64,000 nucleotides of DNA from Allomeiothermus silvanus DSM 9946 (GTDB lineage: Bacteria > Deinococcota > Deinococci > Deinococcales > Thermaceae): positions 454,001 through 518,000 of the forward strand of contig NC_014212.1 in assembly GCF_000092125.1 (NCBI RefSeq). The letters are read 5' to 3'. Under the pieces are notes generated by a model, which saw only the letters and a list, made by a program, of their open reading frames with translations, was not told where the DNA came from and made no database searches. Each line of letters begins with the position of its first letter. Positions within the stretch are counted from its first letter, which is position 1. Positions 35,874 through 42,579 of the stretch are shown in pieces. The translations under genes and the position numbers were made by a program.

Positions 35874-38481
35874 CCTGCCTGCACTGGTGTGCGAACTCTG
35901 GCCGGAGTCGGGGGCCAGGCCGGGGCGAGCCGGGGTATGCCGGGCGGTGTGGCGGGGCGACACGCACCCCTCGCTTTCGCTATTTCAAGCACGGGGGATG
36001 TGGTTCTGGAAGGACCACGGCAGCGGGGAGAGCGGAAACGCCTTCCACCTGTTGCTCCGGGCCGGGATGAGTAAGGAGGAGGCGGCGGAACTGCTCAAGG
36101 CCAGGGCGGGCGAAGTTGCTTTGCCCGAGGCGTATTTTCGCCAAGCGGAGCGAGATGCTTCTTTCGCCGCGAAGCGGGGTGGGGTAGGGCAAACACGTCT
36201 TGTTGCTTTGCCCGAAGGGCAAACACGTCTTGAGGCGGCCCTGCTCAGCGGGCGCCCTCCCGCTGAGCATCCGCGCAGGGGGGCCGGAGCGGCTTCACCG
36301 GACGATCCCCTGTTGGGACAGAGCCCTGACGGGCCTGTTCACCAAACGGACGATCCCCTCTCGGGACAGACGGCAGATGCCGCTGTTCACCAAAGGGCAC
36401 CGGGCCTCACCCCGGAGGAACGGCGAGCCCTGGAAGAGGCCCAGCGGCGCCTCGACGAGGCGGCCATAGCGGGGCGGGGAATCACTCTCGAGCAGGCCCG
36501 GCGGGTGGGGTTGGGGAAAAGCTGCCAGGGTGACCTGGTGATCCCCATCCTGGGGCCTTCTGGCGAGCCCCAGGCGGTCAAGACAAGGCTGTTAGCGCCC
36601 GGGGCGGGCTACCGCTACCGCTACCTCACCCCGGGCCGGGGAGCTCCACCCTGGTACTCCCCAGGGTTCGGGCAGCACCCCGAGCGGGCAGTGCTGGTGA
36701 TGGAAGGCGAACTCAACGCCATCACCAGCTGGTTCGCCCTCGAGGAGAAGCTGGACGTGATCGGTATGCCCGGCGTGGAGGGCCGGGTGCCCTGGGAGAG
36801 TCTGGCGGGTCGAAGGGTATACCTCTACGCCGATGAGGACGAAAGAGGAAGGACAGCCCTCGAGCGCTGGCTTCAAGCTGCTTCGCGAGACACTTCTTTC
36901 GCCGCCAGGCGGGGTGGCGAACACCTTGCGGCCAGGGCCGCGGATGTTGCTACGCTGGAACCCCTGGGGGGCGGCCTGGATGCGTGCGAGTGGGCCCACG
37001 CCCAGGGGCAGGAGAGCCTCAAGGTGCGGCTGCTGACGCTCATGGAGGGGGCCTGTCGGTGTTCCCCTGACGGGGAAGCAGCGCACCAGGCCCCCCACCG
37101 TCAGGACGAGGACTGGCCCCCCAAGAGGGGAGCGGTTTCCCCCTTCCTCGATACCGAGGGGGCCAACGCCGACCGGATCGTGCAGCACTTCGGCGCTGAT
37201 CTGGCCCACGTGGAGGGCCAGGGCTGGCTGGTGTGGGCGGGCACGCACTGGGAGCGAAGCGACGCGGTGGCGCTGGAGATCATGCAGCGCCTCCCGCAAC
37301 TCGTCCTGCAGGAGGCGCTTCAAGCCGGAGAGGCGGGCGAAACAGAGAAGAGCCAGAAGCTCTTCAAGTGGGCGCAGAAGTCTGATCGGCTCAGCACCGT
37401 GCGAAACAGCGTGGTGATGGCCTCGTGGGCGCTGCGGGTACGAGAGTGGGAACTCGACGCGAGGACCGACGAGCTTCCGCTGGAAAACGGGGTGCTCAAC
37501 CTGGAGTCGCTGACGCTGGGCCCGCACCGGAAGCTCGCCTGGCATACCCACGTTCTCCCTCACCCCTACGATCCCTATGCCGAGTGCCCGCGCTGGGAGC
37601 GTTTTTTGGAGGAGGTGCTGCCGGACGAGAATCTGCGGCGCTACGTGCAGAAGGCGGTGGGCTATAGCCTGCTGGGCGACAACCGCGAGCACGTGATCTT
37701 CCTGTGCTACGGGAGTGGGGCCAACGGCAAGAGCGTTTTCCTTGAGGTCCTCTCCTGGCTTTTCGGTCCCTACGCCCACCGGGCCGACCCGGAACTGCTC
37801 CTGCAAAGGAACTCTGACCGCCACCCCACGGAGATCGCGGCCATGCGGGGCAAGCGGCTGGTAGTGATGCAGGAGGTGGACCCCGAAGGCATCTGGCGCA
37901 GCGCCCTGCTCAAGAGCATGAGCGGGGACAACACCCTCACCGCCCGCAAAATCCGCGAGAATCCCATCACCTTCACGGTGACCTGGAAGGTGTGGATCGC
38001 CGCCAACCACCTGCCGCGCTCGAGGGACCATAGCGAGGCGTTCTGGCGGCGCATCAAGCTCATCCCTTTCAACGTGACCATCCCACCTGAACGCCGGGAT
38101 CGCACCCTGCCCTGGAAGTTGCGAGAAGAGTCGGTAGGTCTTCTGGCCTGGGCCGTGCAGGGCTTGCGGATGTACTACCAGGAGGGCCTTCAGGAGCCGG
38201 AGGCAATAGCGCAGGCCAACCGCGCCTACCGCGAGCGCGAGGACCAGGTAGGACGCTTCCTGAAGGAGCGGTGCCAGCTCGGAGGTGGCCGCACTGCATC
38301 GTCAGCGCTGTACGCGGCCTATCAGGAATGGGCCCTCGAGGAAGGAGAGAGGATGCTCAGCCAGAAAGCGTTCGTGGCCGAACTGGAACAGCGGGGGCTC
38401 GAGCGTAAGAGGCTGGCAGAGGGAATCTTCTTCCTCGGAATGGAGCTTCCCACGGAAAGGAAGTCATCTACCTCGGACTGA
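35812..38481 (+). CDS. primase-helicase (P4 alpha/D5-type, TOPRIM plus SF3 helicase)
   Basis: 889 residues. Residues ~15-95 form a degenerate CHC2-like primase zinc region (WRGDTHPSLSLF, WKDHGSGESGNAFHLL). Residues ~100-195 are a linker made of repeat insertions. A TOPRIM-like part follows (LVMEGELNAITSW ... YLYADEDERG, ~295-345), then the D5_N domain and an SF3 helicase with Walker A GSGANGKS (~633-640), a Walker B-like LVVMQEVD and WIAANHLP sensor. It would start and unwind ICE replication at the adjacent iteron region. ATG 35833 (MTKDAL) is an alternative start. The last residues (KSSTSD) come from the left end of an inserted IS200/IS605 remnant. Confidence 0.88.
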   Translation: MSWRKTPMTKDALTHSIERVDLPALVCELWPESGARPGRAGVCRAVWRGDTHPSLSLFQARGMWFWKDHGSGESGNAFHLLLRAGMSKEEAAELLKARAGEVALPEAYFRQAERDASFAAKRGGVGQTRLVALPEGQTRLEAALLSGRPPAEHPRRGAGAASPDDPLLGQSPDGPVHQTDDPLSGQTADAAVHQRAPGLTPEERRALEEAQRRLDEAAIAGRGITLEQARRVGLGKSCQGDLVIPILGPSGEPQAVKTRLLAPGAGYRYRYLTPGRGAPPWYSPGFGQHPERAVLVMEGELNAITSWFALEEKLDVIGMPGVEGRVPWESLAGRRVYLYADEDERGRTALERWLQAASRDTSFAARRGGEHLAARAADVATLEPLGGGLDACEWAHAQGQESLKVRLLTLMEGACRCSPDGEAAHQAPHRQDEDWPPKRGAVSPFLDTEGANADRIVQHFGADLAHVEGQGWLVWAGTHWERSDAVALEIMQRLPQLVLQEALQAGEAGETEKSQKLFKWAQKSDRLSTVRNSVVMASWALRVREWELDARTDELPLENGVLNLESLTLGPHRKLAWHTHVLPHPYDPYAECPRWERFLEEVLPDENLRRYVQKAVGYSLLGDNREHVIFLCYGSGANGKSVFLEVLSWLFGPYAHRADPELLLQRNSDRHPTEIAAMRGKRLVVMQEVDPEGIWRSALLKSMSGDNTLTARKIRENPITFTVTWKVWIAANHLPRSRDHSEAFWRRIKLIPFNVTIPPERRDRTLPWKLREESVGLLAWAVQGLRMYYQEGLQEPEAIAQANRAYREREDQVGRFLKERCQLGGGRTASSALYAAYQEWALEEGERMLSQKAFVAELEQRGLERKRLAEGIFFLGMELPTERKSSTSD
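36115..36202 (+). repeat. A-family palindromic repeat split by a nested insertion
   Basis: GTTGCTTTGCCCGA (36115-36128) and GGGCAAACACGTCTTG (36187-36202) are the two halves of an A repeat. Between them lie 58 bases containing the hairpin GGCG-tatttt-CGCC and a D repeat (36154-36183). The uninterrupted A copy next door has 1 base here, so the net insert is 57 bases, 19 codons. Confidence 0.85.
36154..36183 (+). repeat. D-family repeat (D1), nested in the loop of an A repeat
   Basis: GATGCTTCTTTCGCCGC-GAA-GCGGGGTGG; encodes DASFAAKRG. Almost identical to the insert in the C-family copy at 36877 apart from a TG/CA change and a recoloured loop. Confidence 0.85.
36202..36232 (+). repeat. A-family repeat (A2), intact
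   Basis: GTTGCTTTGCCC-gaa-GGGCAAACACGTCTTG, directly adjoining the split copy; encodes VALPEGQTRL, the same peptide as the copy at 44051 in an unrelated gene. Confidence 0.9.
36243..36268. repeat. 10-bp perfect hairpin in the primase linker
   Basis: GCTCAGCGGG and CCCGCTGAGC with a 6-base loop, between the A and B repeats. Not clearly a member of families A-D. Confidence 0.6.
36299..36346 (+). repeat. B-family repeat (B2)
   Basis: CGGACGATCCCCTGTTGGGACAG...CTGTTCACCAAA, a 48-bp unit whose second stem has become ACAGxxCCC/GGGxxTGT. Encodes DDPLLGQSPDGPVHQ. Confidence 0.85.
36347..36394 (+). repeat. B-family repeat (B3), tandem to B2
   Basis: Second 48-bp unit, CGGACGATCCCCTCTCGGGACAG...CTGTTCACCAAA, with the stem again recoloured (ACGGC/GCCGC). 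Encodes DDPLSGQTADAAVHQ. Confidence 0.85.
36877..36928 (+). repeat. C-family repeat with a D repeat nested in its loop
   Basis: GCTGCTTCGC (36877-36886) and GCGAACACCTTG (36917-36928) are the halves of a C repeat. The 30 bases between them are a D repeat (GAGACACTTCTTTCGCCGCC...GCGGGGTG). The uninterrupted counterpart (40734-40757) has a 3-base loop, so the net insert is 27 bases, 9 codons. Confidence 0.85.
37058..37082 (-). repeat. C-family repeat (C1), reverse orientation
   Basis: Minus strand GCTGCTTCCCCGTCAGGGGAACACC shown as halves GCTGCTTCCCC and GGGGAACACC around GTCA, in the linker before the D5 domain of the primase-helicase. Confidence 0.85.
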
Positions 38482-38723
38482 AGTCCGAGGCTTGCAGGCG
38501 GCACGATAACCATGAATAGCATCTCATGCCCCCACGTGGGATTTGAACGCGGCCCGAAACATCAGGGCTGAAGGAATCCGCCAGATTCCCGTCGCCGTGG
38601 GGCACCCGGAGACGCTAAACGCTTGGGGAGAGGGCGTAAGACCTACACAGCGTAGGCCGTCCTCGTCGAACCAAGAATCCCACGTGCTTCCCGCCACGCC
38701 GTGGCGGGGCGTGGGAGTGTCAA
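38465..38723 (+). mobile_element. IS200/IS605-type element remnant with both end hairpins
   Basis: A left hairpin CCTCGGACT-ga-AGTCCGAGG (38471-38490) and a right structured end (inner stem CCCGCCAC/GTGGCGGG at 38690-38708, outer CCCACG/CGTGGG) followed by GTGTCAA bracket ~260 bp that contain only the last codons of tnpB. Nearly all of the transposon body is deleted, leaving a MITE-like remnant. The right end corresponds to where TnpB elements encode the scaffold of their guide (omega) RNA; whether it is still transcribed is unknown. It lies between the primase-helicase and the iteron cluster. Confidence 0.7.
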
Positions 38724-38761
38724 ATGAAAATCATTGGGGCGATCCTACACAACCTACATGA
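38540..38761 (+). pseudogene. tnpB C-terminal fragment
   Basis: The frame encodes [20 protein letters not shown] and further residues typical of a TnpB tail ([11 protein letters not shown]). The NAARNI motif is the signature of the TnpB zinc-ribbon end. The RuvC domain is absent, so no nuclease can be made. Confidence 0.8.
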
Positions 38762-39011
38762 CCCTACAGCGACCCTACATCCCAGGAAAGCTGTACAGAA
38801 CGGCGTTTATGTAGGATGTAGGGAAAATGTAGGTTTTTTGGGGTTGACGCCACGAAAAAATTTCACATACGCGATAACCCCGGATTTCCTTACACATCCT
38901 ACATCCATTTCTTTTTTTGCCGTGCAGGACTGATTTTTCAGGATGTAGGGAGGATGTAGGGAGGTGTAGGATGGGGAGTTTTTACGATGATTATCACGCC
39001 TTACCCTACAT
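38741..39011. promoter_or_regulatory. iteron-like cluster, putative ICE replication origin
   Basis: Twelve copies of CCTACA/TGTAGG in 270 bp. Four are direct (38744, 38753, 38763, 38774), three inverted (38810, 38817, 38828), one direct (38898), three inverted (38944, 38955, 38965) and one direct (39005). Several extend to ATCCTACAT or GGATGTAGGG. Between the groups is an AT-rich stretch with homopolymer runs (38828-38940). Location directly behind a P4-type primase-helicase gene fits an origin bound by that protein (inference). Confidence 0.7.
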
Positions 39012-39061
39012 TCTACCCGTCCAGGACGTGGTTTTTTCTCTCTGAGGATGAGGGTGTGGAG

Positions 39062-39436
39062 ATGCGCGAGGAGAAGCCGATACACGTCTGGGTAGTGCTG
39101 GGGATGGACGAGAGGACAGAGCTACCAGCGACCATCCGGGTCGCTGCCTCAAGACGTGTTTGCCCGCAAGCGGGCAAAGCAACCGGGGCCGAGGAAGCCC
39201 TCGAGCGGGCCGGGCTGTGGCACGAAGAGGGCGACTGGAGGCTGTTGCAGCAGTTGCGGGACGATCCGGTGGGCGACCTGGGGGAACTGGCAGCCAGTGT
39301 GGACTGGCCCCAAGGGGAGGGGCTGGCCTCCTTGCGGTGGACGCTGCGGGAGCGCTGGCCGGAGTACGAGGAGGCCCTCGAGCGGGCCTGGGGGGAATAT
39401 CGGAAGGTGCTGCATGTGGATCCGGCCTCGAGCTAA
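39062..39436 (+). CDS. hypothetical ICE protein, 124 aa, containing an A repeat
   Basis: Start chosen at ATG 39062 (MREEKPIHVWVVLG) since the upstream in-frame region is the iteron cluster. N-terminal beta-type segment, then a reversed A repeat (encoding RRVCPQAGKAT), then a helical, acidic C-terminus with two similar ERAxxEE/ERAWGE segments. No known family. The stop overlaps the next gene by 23 bp. Confidence 0.55.
   Translation: MREEKPIHVWVVLGMDERTELPATIRVAASRRVCPQAGKATGAEEALERAGLWHEEGDWRLLQQLRDDPVGDLGELAASVDWPQGEGLASLRWTLRERWPEYEEALERAWGEYRKVLHVDPASS
39150..39183 (-). repeat. A-family repeat (A3), reverse orientation
   Basis: Plus strand CAAGACGTGTTTGCCCG-caa-GCGGGCAAAGCAAC; the stem is one pair longer than in A2 and matches A4. 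Confidence 0.9.
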
Positions 39437-39761
39437 GATCGTGGCCCTTTCCCTCAGGATGCCGCCGGGGGCCATCGTGGTACGGGCCTGCCATGACCGC
39501 GAGCTTTTCCACCCCGCTGTGCGGCGAAAGAAGCATCTCTCGAGGGCCGTGGAAGCGGGAGGGGAAGTCTGGCGCGAGGTGCGGGTTCGGGAAGAAGGGG
39601 GCTTTCGCACGCTCTACGAGCTGGTGGCGGAGAGCAGGTTTGAAGAGCAGCTGTTGAAGAGCCGGGTGCAGTTCGAGAGAATACAGGAGGGTTCCAGGGT
39701 TTGTTACACCTGGCGGCTGGGCCGACCTCGAGGGATCAGCGATCAGGAGGTGGATACTTGA
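39414..39761 (+). CDS. hypothetical ICE protein, 115 aa, containing a D repeat
   Basis: ATG 39414 lies inside the end of the previous gene; the frame then encodes a compact basic protein (AIVVRACHDRELFHPAVRRKK ... REEGGFRTLYELVAESRFEEQLLKSRVQFERI). The segment HPAVRRKKHLSR is a reversed D repeat. No family recognised. Its stop TGA overlaps the TTG start of the next gene, so the four genes 39062-41713 form a tightly packed operon. Confidence 0.55.
   Translation: MWIRPRAKIVALSLRMPPGAIVVRACHDRELFHPAVRRKKHLSRAVEAGGEVWREVRVREEGGFRTLYELVAESRFEEQLLKSRVQFERIQEGSRVCYTWRLGRPRGISDQEVDT
39509..39542 (-). repeat. D-family repeat (D5), reverse orientation
   Basis: Minus strand GAGATGCTTCTTTCGCCGC-aca-GCGGGGTGG, matching D1 except for the loop. 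Confidence 0.85.
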
Positions 39762-40006
39762 TTTTGAAGCTGAATGGAATAATTGGCGAGCGTGAGGTGT
39801 TCCGGTCGTATCGGGGCCGGGGTGAGTGGTTCGTGCGCCAGCCGGACATCCACAACTTCCAGGCCGTGCACCGGGCCGAAGACGGCAAGGAGACGGTGAT
39901 AGGAAGCTACGGGAGCTTCGACGAAGCCTTCTGGGCGGCGGATCGGGCGGCGGATGAGGCCCACGCGGAGTTTGCCGGAGAAGAGGAAGGCGCCCTGCCT
40001 TTTTAG
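39758..40006 (+). CDS. hypothetical ICE protein, 82 aa
   Basis: Starts with TTG at 39758, overlapping the previous stop; AGGAGG at 39745-39750 supports this start. The protein (FRSYRGRGEWFVRQPDIHNFQAVHRAEDGKETVIGSYGSFDEAF) has a beta-hairpin, DUF-like style with a C-terminal helix rich in Ala and acid. No family recognised; possibly a small nucleic-acid-associated or regulatory protein. Confidence 0.6.
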   Translation: MILKLNGIIGEREVFRSYRGRGEWFVRQPDIHNFQAVHRAEDGKETVIGSYGSFDEAFWAADRAADEAHAEFAGEEEGALPF

Positions 40007-40018
40007 AAGCGTAGCAAC

Positions 40019-41713
40019 ATGGCCAGCGTCAGGGACATCGCCATCGAATACGGCCAGCAGGTGGAGGCGCTGCTCGAGCAGCTGGGGGCCCGGGGTCCGG
40101 CCCGGGGCGCGGGGGAGCTACTGGATCAGGTCAAACACCTCATCAACCCGGAAGGGCTGCGCAAGGTGCGCTGGTTTCTCAGGCTGCGCAACAAGGTGGT
40201 GCACGGTAAACCCGTGGAAATGCCCATGCCCTCCTGGGAGCAGGTAGATCGGGCGGGGCGGCAGGCGGTAGGGGTGCTCGAGGGGATACTCGCCAGGCAG
40301 CGCCAGGCTCCGCGGATGGACAGGTTGCCAGGCAGCGCCAAGCAGCCTGTCACGGGCGGTCCCCTTCGGGACGAACGGGTACCCGCAGGCCAGATGGCTG
40401 ATCGTTCTCGGCCTGCTGACCTCCCCAGACCGGTCTACCGCATCCAGGAGCGGGATGGGGCCTATGCGATCTGGGTCGGCCCGGCAGGGGTGTGGGTGGT
40501 GGCGGAGGAGCGGGAGGTGCTCGAGCAGGCCCGGATGGATGTGGAAGTGCGGCTGGTTACGCGTTTCCCCCGGCTTCCAGTAAAGGTTGCCCGGCGCGCA
40601 GATAGGCTCGAGCCTCGAGTTCGCTGGGGCCGCGCACGGCTCACTCCGAAGGAGATTGCCGAAGCCGTGCGGCTCCTGGCCCACAAGGAGCCTGTGGCTG
40701 CTTCCCTGTCAGGGGAACAGCTCGCCGATCCCCAAGGTGTTCGCTCCGCGAAGCAGCCGTCGGGACAGACGGCTCACGCGGCTGTTGACCGGGTGGAGCA
40801 GAGAGCCCAGCCTTCCGGTAGCACGCAGGAGTCGGATCGGATGCGCAGGGTAGCGCTAGAGGACGTCCCCGCCACCTTCTACGTGGGACCGGTAGGGGTG
40901 CTGGTGGTCTCGGAGTTCACGCTCACTGCCGAGACCGAGGCGAAGCGGGTGCTGGAAGATTCCAAGGGTGCCATCCCTGCCATCCCGGTGGTGCGCGCTC
41001 CCGGCCTGAAAGCGCCCCAGGGGCGGATGGAGGGGATGCTGGCCCTGCGGGATGAGGAGGCCATCAGGGACTACCTGCGGGGAAAGCGCCTGCTGGATGA
41101 CGACGAGGTGGACATGGTGGCAGGGTGGCTTGCCAACCGCCAGGCCCCCGTACCTGTCATCCGAGACAAGAGGGGGAGCTATAGCCTGAAGGGGGAGGAG
41201 GTCACGGAGGGGTGGGTGAAGGCCCCGTCCGCCTTCGTGGTCGAGCTGGTGCCGCCCGGCCCACCGCCCAAACGCCACCTCCTGACGGTTGCCTTGCGGG
41301 CCTTGAGTTGGCGGGCGCTGTTCCTGCCCGAAATGGTCATATTCGCGGCGATGGGGCTTTCCAGGCCCGGCTCTGTGGACGCTGCGCTTCTCGTTTTTGT
41401 CGGAGCGCTGGTGCTACGTTTTATAGCGCTGTTTGGCAGCTTCTCCGTGTGGAAGTTCTGGATGCTGCTAGTCATGGGAGCCCTGGAACTGCTCGTTGCC
41501 TGGCCAGCGGTGCATGCGCAAGCCCGGAAACTCGACGTAGAAAAGCTGCTCTCGGCTTGGTACCTGATGCTGATTCTGGTGCCCGGCCTGATCTCCTTCT
41601 TCCGGGCAATATGGCTGCTGCTGCCACAAAGCGTTCCCCTGAGAGGCAAGCAAAAGCCCCTTCCCCGTCGCGCGGCGAAGGAAGCATCTAGCGACCGTAA
41701 GCGAGTTCGCTAG
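40019..41713 (+). CDS. membrane protein with N-terminal HEPN-like domain and duplicated middle domain
   Basis: 564 residues. Residues ~1-95 are helical and carry RNKVVH (R57-x4-H62), the Rx4-6H motif of HEPN ribonucleases. Two similar segments follow, YAIWVGPAGVWVVAE (~150) and FYVGPVGVLVVSE (~290), each resembling the GPxGVxVV core of NERD-type domains, separated by palindromic repeats. The C-terminal ~150 residues contain about four membrane helices and a basic tail with a D repeat. The combination suggests a membrane-bound effector, perhaps defence or entry exclusion; this is inference. Four-gene operon behind the iteron region. Confidence 0.6.
   Translation: MASVRDIAIEYGQQVEALLEQLGARGPARGAGELLDQVKHLINPEGLRKVRWFLRLRNKVVHGKPVEMPMPSWEQVDRAGRQAVGVLEGILARQRQAPRMDRLPGSAKQPVTGGPLRDERVPAGQMADRSRPADLPRPVYRIQERDGAYAIWVGPAGVWVVAEEREVLEQARMDVEVRLVTRFPRLPVKVARRADRLEPRVRWGRARLTPKEIAEAVRLLAHKEPVAASLSGEQLADPQGVRSAKQPSGQTAHAAVDRVEQRAQPSGSTQESDRMRRVALEDVPATFYVGPVGVLVVSEFTLTAETEAKRVLEDSKGAIPAIPVVRAPGLKAPQGRMEGMLALRDEEAIRDYLRGKRLLDDDEVDMVAGWLANRQAPVPVIRDKRGSYSLKGEEVTEGWVKAPSAFVVELVPPGPPPKRHLLTVALRALSWRALFLPEMVIFAAMGLSRPGSVDAALLVFVGALVLRFIALFGSFSVWKFWMLLVMGALELLVAWPAVHAQARKLDVEKLLSAWYLMLILVPGLISFFRAIWLLLPQSVPLRGKQKPLPRRAAKEASSDRKRVR
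40697..40720 (+). repeat. C-family repeat (C2)
   Basis: GCTGCTTCCCT-gtc-AGGGGAACAG, between the two similar middle domains of the HEPN-like protein. Confidence 0.8.
40724..40792 (+). repeat. B-family repeat (B4) split by a nested C repeat
   Basis: GCCGATCCCC (40724-40733) and CGTCGGGACAGACGGC...GCTGTTGACC (40758-40792) join to a normal B unit when the 24-bp C repeat between them is removed. The host frame (DP...SGQT...V) is preserved because 24 is divisible by three. Confidence 0.85.
40734..40757 (-). repeat. C-family repeat (C3), nested in the first loop of B4
   Basis: Minus strand GCTGCTTCGC-gga-GCGAACACCTT, inserted after GATCCCC of the B repeat. Confidence 0.85.
41659..41690 (-). repeat. 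D-family repeat (D6) at the C-terminus of the HEPN-like gene
   Basis: Minus strand TAGATGCTTCCTTCGCCGC...CGGGGAAGG; more diverged than D1, D2 and D5. Confidence 0.65.
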
Positions 41714-41718
41714 CATTC

Positions 41719-41745
41719 TTGGCATCAGAGGTGTTGTCATATAAT
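41719..41745 (+). promoter_or_regulatory. leaderless promoter of the exported T4SS gene
   Basis: Consensus -10 TATAAT (41740-41745) ends 6 bases before the ATG at 41752; a TTGGCA (41719-41724) lies 15 bp upstream. The gene has no ribosome-binding site, consistent with a leaderless transcript. Confidence 0.6.
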
Positions 41746-41751
41746 ACTCCT

Positions 41752-42579
41752 ATGAAGGCAATAAGTTATTACAAATCGCTAACCCTCGCATTCATGCTGC
41801 TCGCCCCGCTGGCTGTGGGTCAATCGGTGCTCAAGACCTACTACGCCGACGACCTCACCCGGGTGCCGGGAGTGATCGAGGTCTCTCCAGGCTTTACCAC
41901 GGTGATGGACTTCTGGGACACGGTGAGCACGCTGGCCTCGGCCAAGGGCGAGCTTTTGCGGGTGGAGAGCGCCGGGCCGCGCATCCTCATCTCGGCCACC
42001 CAGAAGGCCGGGCAGACCGATCTGGTGGTAGAGGTAGCCGGGCGTACCCTGCTCTTCACCCTCAAGATCGGGCCGGGGGTGGGGCCACGGCGCTACGTGA
42101 TTGAGCTCAGCCGGGCAAGGAGCGGAGTATCGGCTCCCACCTACATTCCGCCGGTGAGTACACCTGCCCCCTCACCGCAGCCCCAGGTGAGCAATCCCCA
42201 AACCAGCACCCCTGCTCCACAGGCGGTGAATCCCGACGGGGTGCGCTTCACCACCACCGCTCAGGTGCCCTCGGATGGGAAGGGTACCATCACCCTCTTC
42301 TTTACCCTGGAGAACCGGGGCGCCCGTACCCTCGCGGCAGACCCCGGGCGGCTGGTGATCACCCAGGGAGGCAACCGACTCTCCTACAGCCTCAAGCGCG
42401 AGCCGCTTAAGACTCTCATCAACCCTGGTGAGGCCCTCTCGGGCCTCATCACCCTGGAAGGGGCCAGGGCCGGGGAGATCAGCCTGGAGTGGGGGCTGGT
42501 GGAGATCGGCAGCGGGCGGCAGTTTGCCCTCAAGCGTTCGGTGATGGCGGGGACGCGGATCGAGCTCGAGGGTCGATGA
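41752..42579 (+). CDS. exported two-domain beta protein, possibly VirB9/TrbG-like
   Basis: 275 residues: signal peptide (FMLLAPLAVGQ), an N-terminal beta domain (GVIEVSPGFTTVMDFWDTV ... QTDLVVEVAGRTLLFTLKI), a Pro/Ser/Thr linker (~130-160) and a C-terminal beta domain. The T-T-V-M-D-F and TDLVVEVAGRTLLFTL patterns recall the N-terminal domain of VirB9/TrbG core proteins, a component otherwise missing from this T4SS. The match is by pattern only. A leaderless promoter precedes it. The next gene overlaps by 4 bp. Confidence 0.55.
   Translation: MKAISYYKSLTLAFMLLAPLAVGQSVLKTYYADDLTRVPGVIEVSPGFTTVMDFWDTVSTLASAKGELLRVESAGPRILISATQKAGQTDLVVEVAGRTLLFTLKIGPGVGPRRYVIELSRARSGVSAPTYIPPVSTPAPSPQPQVSNPQTSTPAPQAVNPDGVRFTTTAQVPSDGKGTITLFFTLENRGARTLAADPGRLVITQGGNRLSYSLKREPLKTLINPGEALSGLITLEGARAGEISLEWGLVEIGSGRQFALKRSVMAGTRIELEGR

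Noticed and set aside
36592-38031. 479-codon open frame on the minus strand opposite the primase-helicase
   Set aside because: GC-rich shadow frame; no domain, poor composition (His/Pro/Arg-rich), while the plus strand shows clear helicase motifs.
38741-39011. Hexamer cluster as a CRISPR array or telomere-like repeat
   Set aside because: Spacing is irregular, orientation changes in groups and units are only 6-10 bp; an iteron region is the better reading.
40353-40385. Another B repeat (GGTCCCC-ttc-GGGACG and ACGGGTACCCGC)
   Set aside because: Has similar hairpins but lacks the GACGATCCCC and ACACC flanks; too degenerate to count.
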